From: DAIPHL01 sp036771375
GTDB taxonomy: Bacteria; Synergistota; Synergistia; Synergistales; Synergistaceae
Direction of reading: 5' to 3'
NCBI GenBank assembly: GCA_036771375.1
Contig: DAIPHL010000156.1
Span: 1 to 5,053, forward strand
DNA: 5,053 bases
A program made the translations under genes and the position numbers. Numbering within the stretch: position 1 is the first letter of the stretch; the number at the start of each line of letters is the position of its first letter. Under the pieces are notes generated by a model that was not told where the DNA came from, did no database searches, and saw nothing but the letters and a program-made list of their open reading frames with translations. Positions 1 to 5,053 of this stretch are shown here, piece after piece.

Positions 1-284
1 GGTCGGCGGACATCGGTACGGGGAAAGCGGCTCGTGTGGAGGGTGTCGCGCTGGGGGGGAAAACAGGAACCGCGCAGATCGCTTCGCGAGGTGCTTATGC
101 AAAAGGGCAGTACGTCAGTTCGTTTGTCGGTTTTTGGCCTTATGAAAAGCCGGAATATGTTCTTTTGATCGTCCTGGGTGAACCGAAAGGCGGTCGCTAC
201 TATGGGGGAGAGATCGCAGCGCCGGTTTTCAAGGCCATCGTCGAGGATGTCGTGAAGATTTCAAGGATCGCGTCGATAAAATAA
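1..284 (+). CDS. ftsI: Class B penicillin-binding protein (FtsI/PBP3 type transpeptidase), 3' fragment
   Basis: Partial gene: the first complete codon is at position 3 and 93 residues are visible before the TAA at 282-284. Seen: the third transpeptidase motif KTGTAQ (KTG at 60-68), preceded by a glycine-rich stretch, then SFVGFWPYEKPEYVLLIVLGEP and a YYGGEIAAPVFK segment. This is the usual C-terminal end of the penicillin-binding transpeptidase domain in FtsI and relatives. From family knowledge, the enzyme is anchored in the inner membrane and cross-links septal peptidoglycan by D,D-transpeptidation. The catalytic SxxK and SxN motifs and the membrane anchor must lie upstream of the window. 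The protein ends about 70 residues after KTG, so no PASTA repeats follow, which favours FtsI over SpoVD/PBP2x-like forms. Position directly before murE supports the division-specific enzyme. The GTG at 36 is internal, not a start. A pbpB-type name would be equally valid. Confidence 0.93.
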   Translation, partial: SADIGTGKAARVEGVALGGKTGTAQIASRGAYAKGQYVSSFVGFWPYEKPEYVLLIVLGEPKGGRYYGGEIAAPVFKAIVEDVVKISRIASIK

Positions 285-293
285 AACGGAATC

Positions 294-297
294 GGGG
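294..297 (+). promoter_or_regulatory. Weak ribosome binding site for murE
   Basis: The 20-base gap between the ftsI stop (282-284) and the murE ATG (305) contains only GGGG, seven bases from the start, and ACGGA further away at 286-290. Neither is a strong match to AGGAGG. No promoter or terminator is visible in the gap, so murE is probably co-transcribed with ftsI. The call is an inference from position. Confidence 0.4.
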
Positions 298-304
298 CGT
301 TGAA

Positions 305-1876
305 ATGAGGCTAAACGAAGTCGTCAAAGGATTGCAGGAGCTGGCGCGTTCTCCTGTTTGTTTTTCTCGATTTGCCGGGGGGGGGCCCCATATTCGTGTG
401 ATACGCCCCATGTCGGGCCACGATGCGAATCCCGAGATTACGGACCTTTGCCATGACAGCAGGGAGATCGTCTCGGGGAGGCCGGGAGTCCTCTTTGCCT
501 GTGTAAAAGGAGAACACTTTGACGGGCACGAATTCGCGAAAAAAGCGTTCGATCTGGGTTGCGTCGCCTTCCTGTGCGAACACGAGCTCTCCATCGAGGC
601 TTCTCAAATCGTCGTCCCCGATGTTCGGGCGATCATGGGATTTGTGAGTGCCTTTTTAAACGGCAATCCGTCGGAGAAGATGACGATGATCGGATTGACC
701 GGCACGAACGGAAAAACGACCACCTCATACATCACGAGATCGATTCTTCGGGAGACGAAAGCCACCGTGGGAATGCTGGGAACGGTGGTTTACGACGACG
801 GCACAACCGAGATCGACGCGACGAGGACCACCCCGGAGGGGCCGGACGTTCAAGCGATGTTGTCGAAAATGGTAAAAAATGGTGCGAAATTTTGCGTCAT
901 GGAAGCCTCCTCTCACGGTCTGGATCAGGGACGTTTGAACGGCTGCCGTTTCGACCGCGTCGGATTTGGCAACTTGACCCTGGAGCACATGGAGTACCAC
1001 GAGGACATGGCGCGTTACTTCGCCGCAAAGAGGCTTTTGTTTCGTGATTATGTGAACGAGGATTGGTGGGGATCGATCAACGTGGACGATGAATATGGAG
1101 TCGAGCTCTTCAGCGATTTTTCCGAGAGATCCTTTGGTTTTACGTGTGGCCGCCAACCCGACATGGATCCTCGACGTCTCTATAAGGCCGACAACGTTTC
1201 GATCTCCATCGACGGAACGGCGATGGAGATCGTCTTTCCGGATGGGGAGTGCCGCAAATTCCTCTCCCCACTGATCGGTTATCATAACGTTTACAACATC
1301 ATGGAGAGCGTATCCCTCGCGGATCTCCTTGAAATCGACAGAGAGACGATTCAAGCGGGTGTGGCGCACTGTCCTCAGATCCCCGGGCGACTGGAGCGCT
1401 ATCGCTTTGACAATGGAATCACGGTCTTCGTCGATTTCGCTCACAGTCCGGACGGCATGGAGAAAGTGCTTCAAACCATCTCGCCGTTGTGCGAGGGGCG
1501 GGTGTGGGTCGCCTGGGGCGCGGGAGGTGACAGATCCCCGGTCAAGCGTCCTGTGGTGGGAGCCCTCATGGCACAGTATGCCGATTGCGTGGTGATTACC
1601 ACGGACAACCCACGCAGCGAACGACCGTCCGATATTGCAAAAGATGTCGAAGCGGGTCTTTTGGCGTCTGGATACGGTGTGAGACACGAGGTCTTACTCG
1701 ATAGGCGAGAGGCCATCTTCTTCTGCCTCGACGGAGCGGAATCGGGCGATGTCGTTCTTCTCGCCGGGAAGGGACCCGAGCGCTATATCGAGTTCGAAAA
1801 CGATAAAGTGCCGTTTCGCGATGCGGATGTCGTCGCGGAATGGGCAAGGGAACGATCGCGAAGTGTTCTGCGATGA
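305..1876 (+). CDS. murE: UDP-MurNAc-tripeptide synthetase, predicted meso-diaminopimelate-adding
   Basis: Cytoplasmic ATP-dependent ligase adding the third stem-peptide residue to UDP-MurNAc-L-Ala-D-Glu. Seen in 523 residues: the N-terminal UDP-substrate domain with DSREI near 51 and KGEHFDGHEF near 68-77; P-loop TGTNGKTTT 132-140; TTPE 175-178; MEASSHG 199-205 with the conserved Glu200; His228 within LEHMEYH; Lys242 in AAKRLLF, the expected carbamylated lysine; GRLERY 361-366; VDFAHSPD 376-383; GAGGDRS 405-411; and DNPR 434-437. In characterised MurE enzymes DNPR goes with meso-DAP rather than lysine, so DAP is the inferred substrate. The usual GKGHE near the C-terminus reads GKGPE (488-492), keeping the Glu. 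Length is above the usual 480-500 residues because of a longer N-terminus. The ATG at 305 is the first in frame after ftsI and MRLNEVVKGLQEL resembles a normal MurE N-terminus; its ribosome site is weak (GGGG at 294-297). Confidence 0.97.
   Translation: MRLNEVVKGLQELARSPVCFSRFAGGGPHIRVIRPMSGHDANPEITDLCHDSREIVSGRPGVLFACVKGEHFDGHEFAKKAFDLGCVAFLCEHELSIEASQIVVPDVRAIMGFVSAFLNGNPSEKMTMIGLTGTNGKTTTSYITRSILRETKATVGMLGTVVYDDGTTEIDATRTTPEGPDVQAMLSKMVKNGAKFCVMEASSHGLDQGRLNGCRFDRVGFGNLTLEHMEYHEDMARYFAAKRLLFRDYVNEDWWGSINVDDEYGVELFSDFSERSFGFTCGRQPDMDPRRLYKADNVSISIDGTAMEIVFPDGECRKFLSPLIGYHNVYNIMESVSLADLLEIDRETIQAGVAHCPQIPGRLERYRFDNGITVFVDFAHSPDGMEKVLQTISPLCEGRVWVAWGAGGDRSPVKRPVVGALMAQYADCVVITTDNPRSERPSDIAKDVEAGLLASGYGVRHEVLLDRREAIFFCLDGAESGDVVLLAGKGPERYIEFENDKVPFRDADVVAEWARERSRSVLR
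377..389 (+). repeat. Homopolymer tract of nine G followed by four C in murE
   Basis: Nine G at 377-385 are followed directly by CCCC at 386-389. In the murE frame the G run encodes three glycines (residues 25-27), followed by Pro. It is the longest homopolymer I see in the window. It falls in a poorly conserved N-terminal segment, upstream of the conserved DSR motif. Gain of one G would lead to a TGA at 454-456 and loss of one to a TGA at 399-401. Confidence 0.9.
1873..1876 (+). other. ATGA stop/start overlap between murE and murF
   Basis: The murF ATG (1873-1875) shares two bases with the murE TGA (1874-1876), the classic termination-reinitiation arrangement. The nearest purine-rich stretch is GAAG at 1860-1863, nine bases upstream and weak. 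A second ATG in the murF frame starts at 1876, so the terminating ribosome meets two adjacent start codons. Confidence 0.75.
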
Positions 1877-3309
1877 TGGAGAAGTGCTCTTTTTTCGACG
1901 TGAGAACGGCAGGTGAAATATTGGGTTGCCCCCTCTTGCCGGATGAAGGGAAAGGCGTTCTTCTTTCTCAGGGGTTCAAGGTGGACAGCCGACTTGTCGA
2001 GCCGGGCGACGTTTTTGTGGCAAGAAGGGGGGAGAAAGAGGACGGGCACGATTACATAAAAGACGCAGTGGCGTCGGGCGCTTCGGCCGTTCTCCTGGAT
2101 CGCTCCTATTACGAAGAACACGAGAAGGAGTTGTGTGCTCTCGGTGTGTTCCTGATGCCGGTCCAAAATTCGGAAAAAGGTCTTGTCACACTGGCTTCGG
2201 CCTGGTTGCAGGAGGTTTCTCCGAGTGTTGTGGGAATAACCGGAAGCGTCGGAAAGACGACGACGAGGGAATTTCTTGCTTTCTGCCTGCGGAAAGAACG
2301 GAGGGTCCATGCCGCGGGAAAAAGTTACAATACCTTGGTGGGATGCAGTTTGACGGTCCTCGCCATGCCAGCTGACACGGAAATCCTCGTCCTGGAGTTG
2401 GGGACGAGTCACCCGGGAGAAATTAGGGAGATGGTCCTTTACTTTCCTGTGACGCACGGCGTCATTACCGAAGTGGCACCGGCCCATCTGGAGGGTTTGG
2501 AGTCGCTGGAAGGAGTTCTTACAGCAAAGATGGAGTTGGCTACCTCGAGGAAGCTCTCATTTTTGTCTTATAATAATGATAATAAAATTCTATCAGATGC
2601 CGTCGCCTCCCTTCCCGAACGCATCGAAACGTGGGGTGTGGGAATGACGGGCTCCGACACCGGTATAACCGAAGTAGAACAACGGCTCCTCTACGGCGGA
2701 GAGATGGAGCTTTCGTTTACCCTGGCCCACGGAGGCGAAATGTTCCCATGCAAGTCGAGGATATTCGGGAAACAGCACGCCCGCAATTTGAGCTACGCGT
2801 TCGTTTTGGCGAGTGCATTGGGCGTCGATCCGCGAAGTGTTTTGGAGTCGTTTGAGGATATCGAGCTGTTGCCCGGCCGGGGGAGGATTCTTCGAGGAGA
2901 ATGCGATTGTATCGTGATCGACGAAACCTACAATGCGAATCCAGCGTCCCTCTCCTTCGCTCTGAAGAATGTGCAGGAGATACGGCTTGTCGACGAGCAC
3001 GGTCCTTTCAGAAAAATCGCCGTCATCGGGGGGATGCGAGAGCTGGGAGCCGACTCGGAGCGCTGGCATGAGAATGTATTACAGGTGGTGGATGATCTTG
3101 ACGAGCTCTACCTCATCGGTGAGGAATGGTGCGGAGTACGGGATGCCGCGGGAGAGATCGTCCGCGGCTGGTGGCAAGACGTGGACGGTTTTTTAAAAGA
3201 TGTCCCCTCCGAGTCCTTTCGGCGTTCCGTCGTGATGTTGAAGGGGTCGAGGTACTATCGTTTGGAACGCATTCTGCCTGCGCTTCTGGGAGATCGAGAT
3301 GGCGATTAA
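1873..3309 (+). CDS. murF: UDP-MurNAc-tripeptide:D-alanyl-D-alanine ligase
   Basis: Cytoplasmic Mur ligase that adds D-Ala-D-Ala to the UDP-MurNAc-tripeptide, completing the pentapeptide. From the start at 1873 the protein has 478 residues, normal for MurF. Seen: N-terminal domain with VDSRLVEPGDVFVA 37-50 and DGHDYI 57-62; P-loop TGSVGKTTT 123-131; SYNTLVG 151-157, the counterpart of the usual NNEIG-type stretch; ELG 175-177; APAHLEG 202-208 with conserved His205; AKME with Lys219, the probable carbamylated lysine; DETYNANP 350-357, diagnostic for MurF; GGMRELG 386-392 followed by His399; and KGSR 457-460. An in-frame ATG at 1840 would add 11 residues that do not look like MurF, so I prefer 1873, whose ATG overlaps the murE TGA. 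A second ATG follows at 1876. No strong ribosome site precedes either, which suggests translational coupling to murE. Confidence 0.97.
   Translation: MMEKCSFFDVRTAGEILGCPLLPDEGKGVLLSQGFKVDSRLVEPGDVFVARRGEKEDGHDYIKDAVASGASAVLLDRSYYEEHEKELCALGVFLMPVQNSEKGLVTLASAWLQEVSPSVVGITGSVGKTTTREFLAFCLRKERRVHAAGKSYNTLVGCSLTVLAMPADTEILVLELGTSHPGEIREMVLYFPVTHGVITEVAPAHLEGLESLEGVLTAKMELATSRKLSFLSYNNDNKILSDAVASLPERIETWGVGMTGSDTGITEVEQRLLYGGEMELSFTLAHGGEMFPCKSRIFGKQHARNLSYAFVLASALGVDPRSVLESFEDIELLPGRGRILRGECDCIVIDETYNANPASLSFALKNVQEIRLVDEHGPFRKIAVIGGMRELGADSERWHENVLQVVDDLDELYLIGEEWCGVRDAAGEIVRGWWQDVDGFLKDVPSESFRRSVVMLKGSRYYRLERILPALLGDRDGD
3288..3292 (+). promoter_or_regulatory. Shine-Dalgarno for mraY inside the murF 3' end
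   Basis: GGGAG lies six bases before the mraY ATG at 3299, within the last codons of murF. The spacing is good and the match moderate. Because mraY starts before murF stops, ribosomes ending murF translation probably also help initiation at mraY. Confidence 0.65.
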
Positions 3310-4276
3310 GATCCTCTGTCTGTCGCTCGCTTTTTTCGCGACGGCACTTTTTCTTCAGGGCAGGTGGATCGAGTGGATGCATCGCCTTCATTTCGGGCAG
3401 ATCATCAAAGAATACGGTCCGCAAGCGCATTTGAAAAAACGGGGAACGCCGAGTATGGGAGGAGTCGTCTCGTTTTTCCTCGTTCCGTTCGTGTTTGGCG
3501 CGGTGATCCTATGTGATGTGGCAACCTGGTTCGACATGGTGAAGGTCTGGGCGTATCCGGTGTTGGCCGCGACGATCGGCATGCTTGACGACGTTTTAAA
3601 GCACAGGTCGAAATCGAGCGAAGGTCTGCGCAGTTTACAGAAACTTTTTCTTCAGATCGCGGTGACCCTTCCCTGGGCCTATTTTATCGCAAAGGACGAT
3701 CTTTTCATGACCCCAACCGTGTCTTTACCGGCCAATTATGCTGTTTTGCCGCTCGTGTTTTTGGGGGTGGGAATCCAGAACGCCGTCAACGTCACGGATG
3801 GGCTGGACGGGTTGGCCGGAGGTTCGATCGCCATATCGCTCACTGCGATGATCCTGTTCGCCGGCTTTGCCTCGGCGGCGATTCCAAGCGCCGTGATCGT
3901 CTCCGCCTCCGTCGGATTGGGGTTGATCTCCGCGTTTCTGTGGCACAATGCGAACCCGGCCGAACTCTTTATGGGCGACGTCGGTGCGCATTTCTGGGCG
4001 GGGCTTTTGATCAGTCTCTGTGTCGTCTCCAGGTTTCTCGTCCTGGTCTTCGCCGTCGGGTTTATCTTTGGGATCGAAATCATCACGGTGGCAATTCAGA
4101 TCTTGGCGATTCGAGGATTCGACAAAAAGATATTCAGGATGAGTCCTCTTCACCATCACTTCGAACTCGTCGGTTGGAAGGAGACGACGATCGTGACGAG
4201 ATTTTGGTTGGTTCACCTCGCCGGGATTCTGATGATCTTCGTCGTCATTCTTGTTTATATCGGAGGAGGCATGTAG
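3299..4276 (+). CDS. mraY: Phospho-N-acetylmuramoyl-pentapeptide transferase (lipid I synthase)
   Basis: Polytopic inner-membrane enzyme transferring phospho-MurNAc-pentapeptide from UDP to undecaprenyl phosphate, giving lipid I. The 325-residue product shows about ten hydrophobic segments (roughly 4-20, 54-74, 82-96, 116-131, 146-160, 175-191, 197-215, 233-247, 248-270 and 303-322). Seen motifs: KKRGTPSMGG 46-55; LDDVLK 96-101 with the two Mg-associated aspartates 97-98; QNAVNVTDGLDGLAGG 160-175; FMGDVG 224-229 with the conserved Asp227; and FRMSPLHHHFEL 279-290 with the three-histidine cytoplasmic loop. Length fits the shorter, Gram-positive-like MraY form rather than the 360-residue E. coli form. 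Variants from consensus are LDDV for LDDY and GDVGAH where most have GDTGSL. The ATG at 3299 lies 6 bases after GGGAG (3288-3292) and overlaps the murF end by 11 bases. The C-terminus IGGGM is encoded by the murD ribosome site. Confidence 0.97.
   Translation: MAIKILCLSLAFFATALFLQGRWIEWMHRLHFGQIIKEYGPQAHLKKRGTPSMGGVVSFFLVPFVFGAVILCDVATWFDMVKVWAYPVLAATIGMLDDVLKHRSKSSEGLRSLQKLFLQIAVTLPWAYFIAKDDLFMTPTVSLPANYAVLPLVFLGVGIQNAVNVTDGLDGLAGGSIAISLTAMILFAGFASAAIPSAVIVSASVGLGLISAFLWHNANPAELFMGDVGAHFWAGLLISLCVVSRFLVLVFAVGFIFGIEIITVAIQILAIRGFDKKIFRMSPLHHHFELVGWKETTIVTRFWLVHLAGILMIFVVILVYIGGGM
4264..4269 (+). promoter_or_regulatory. Strong Shine-Dalgarno for murD inside the mraY 3' end
   Basis: AGGAGG, within GGAGGAGG at 4262-4269, sits seven bases before the murD ATG at 4277. 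It is the best ribosome binding site in the window and decides the murD start in favour of 4277. In the mraY frame the same bases encode Gly-Gly-Gly, so the MraY C-terminal tail appears shaped by this site. Confidence 0.85.
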
Positions 4277-5053
4277 ATGCGCCGCGAAAGAGCGATGGAT
4301 GGAATGAAGATCGGTGTTCTGGGAGCTGGTGTCAGCGGCGTATCCCTCGCTCTTTTTGCGTCCAGGATGGGAGCCGATGTCCTTCTTTCGGATGCCGGAG
4401 AAATTGCGGTGGATGTCCTGCACAAAATGGAGCGAAACGGCATCGTCTGCGAATCGGGCGGACATACCGCCAAGGTCTTTTCGTCCGACCGGATCGTTTT
4501 GAGCTCTGGCTTTCCACCCGCTGCGAAGATTCTGGACGAGGCACGGAAAAGAGGACTCCCTGTCGAAGGGGAGCTGGATTTCGTCATTCCTCATGTAAAG
4601 GGGAGGTTCATATCTGTCACGGGCAGCAACGGCAAGACCACGACGACTTCCCTGATCGGCCATCTCTTGAAAGCCTTGGGGCACGACGTGGCGGTGGTGG
4701 GAAACATCGGAAACCCCATCGGAGATATAGGGGGGAAAGGGTTCGATTATATCGTGGCGGAGTTCAGCAGTTTTCAGTTGCATTGGGTGAGCGCAATTCA
4801 CGTCGATATGGCGATTGTGACGAACTTGGCTCCCGATCATCTCGATTGGCACGGTTCATACGACAACTATGTCGGAGCCAAAGCGAGGCTTTTCGATTTT
4901 GTCGGAGAGAACGGACACTCCCTGATGAAAGAGTGTGATCGGGAGCTCCTTGAACCGAGGCCCGATACGGCTTTTACCCTTCTGTGGGGAAGGGAAGGGG
5001 GAGAACGGAATGTCGTCCTGGATGAGATCGAAAAAAAGGCTTCGCCGCCGACC
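4277..5053 (+). CDS. murD: UDP-N-acetylmuramoylalanine:D-glutamate ligase, 5' part
   Basis: Cytoplasmic Mur ligase adding D-glutamate to UDP-MurNAc-L-Ala. The frame stays open for 259 codons to the right edge, so the C-terminal third or more is missing (family length about 440-460). Seen: Rossmann-like N-terminal domain with VLGAGVSG 14-21; VLSSGFPP 74-81, where most members have SPGI; VEGELDF 96-102; P-loop TGSNGKTTTT 115-124; GNIGNPI 142-148; AEFSSFQL 161-168 with Glu162; TNLAPDHLDWHGS 182-194 with His188; and AKARLF with Lys202, the expected carbamylated lysine. The ATG at 4277 directly follows the mraY TAG and has an excellent AGGAGG seven bases upstream. In-frame ATGs at 4295 and 4304 would also work, and the last gives the most typical MurD N-terminus (MKIGVLGAG), so the first nine residues may or may not be present. 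Arg and Asp residues of the C-terminal domain cannot be checked here. Confidence 0.96.
   Translation, partial: MRRERAMDGMKIGVLGAGVSGVSLALFASRMGADVLLSDAGEIAVDVLHKMERNGIVCESGGHTAKVFSSDRIVLSSGFPPAAKILDEARKRGLPVEGELDFVIPHVKGRFISVTGSNGKTTTTSLIGHLLKALGHDVAVVGNIGNPIGDIGGKGFDYIVAEFSSFQLHWVSAIHVDMAIVTNLAPDHLDWHGSYDNYVGAKARLFDFVGENGHSLMKECDRELLEPRPDTAFTLLWGREGGERNVVLDEIEKKASPPT

Noticed and set aside
725..1687. A 320-codon open frame on the - strand opposite murE
   Set aside because: Its translation is rich in Arg, His and Asp with no recognisable motif, and it lies wholly antisense to a motif-complete MurE. It is a codon-bias shadow.
1840..1872. Upstream ATG start for murF at 1840
   Set aside because: It would add 11 residues unlike MurF N-termini and a 37-base overlap with murE. 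The ATGA overlap at 1873 is more typical.
2536..2574. Possible internal promoter with TATAAT at 2569-2574
   Set aside because: The only -35-like hexamer (TTGGCT at 2536-2541) is 27 bases away, far beyond normal spacing, and there is no TGn extended -10 directly before TATAAT.
3725..4852. A 375-codon open frame on the - strand across mraY and murD
   Set aside because: It is low-complexity in Asp, Arg, Gln and His, has no domain signature, and is antisense to two clear genes.
3940..4938. A 332-codon + strand frame overlapping the end of mraY and the start of murD
   Set aside because: The protein is extremely Arg-rich with no family match, and the genuine murD frame (open from 4277 to the edge) carries all the Mur ligase motifs.
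1..5053. Possible new or accessory system such as a mobile element, CRISPR array, RNA gene or defence locus
   Set aside because: The whole window is accounted for by five collinear core peptidoglycan genes with overlapping or nearly touching ends, leaving no unexplained space.

Overview
The window is a contiguous piece of a bacterial division and cell wall (dcw) cluster, read entirely on the + strand. In order it holds the 3' end of a class B penicillin-binding protein gene (ftsI type), complete murE, complete murF, complete mraY, and the 5' part of murD, which runs off the right edge still open. All five assignments rest on family motifs readable in the translations and on the conserved gene order ftsI-murE-murF-mraY-murD.

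The layout is extremely compact. Only about 20 bases separate ftsI from murE. murE and murF overlap through an ATGA junction, murF and mraY overlap by 11 bases, and mraY and murD abut with no intergenic base, in the same reading frame, divided only by one TAG. I see no internal promoter or terminator, and no gap over 300 bases without a gene. The genes are probably co-transcribed, with translational coupling at several junctions.

The products form one pathway. MurD adds D-Glu to UDP-MurNAc-Ala, MurE adds the third residue (predicted meso-diaminopimelate from its DNPR motif), and MurF adds D-Ala-D-Ala. MraY then moves phospho-MurNAc-pentapeptide onto undecaprenyl phosphate to make lipid I, and the FtsI-type transpeptidase cross-links the finished polymer at the septum.

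The organism is a bacterium with moderately high G+C by eye. The short MraY (325 residues), the ATP-grasp-free classical Mur ligases and some motif variants (MGDVGAH in MraY, EHMEYH and GKGPE in MurE) suggest a lineage away from the well-studied proteobacteria and bacilli. Synergistota is my tentative guess, but it is an impression and not demonstrated.

I found no mobile element, CRISPR array, RNA gene or new system. The points worth a second look are small: a long N-terminal region in MurE containing a 9-G tract, departures from consensus in MurE and MraY active-site motifs, the single-stop mraY/murD junction, a short AT-rich island in murF, and a dnaX-like A-AAA-AAG heptamer in murD.
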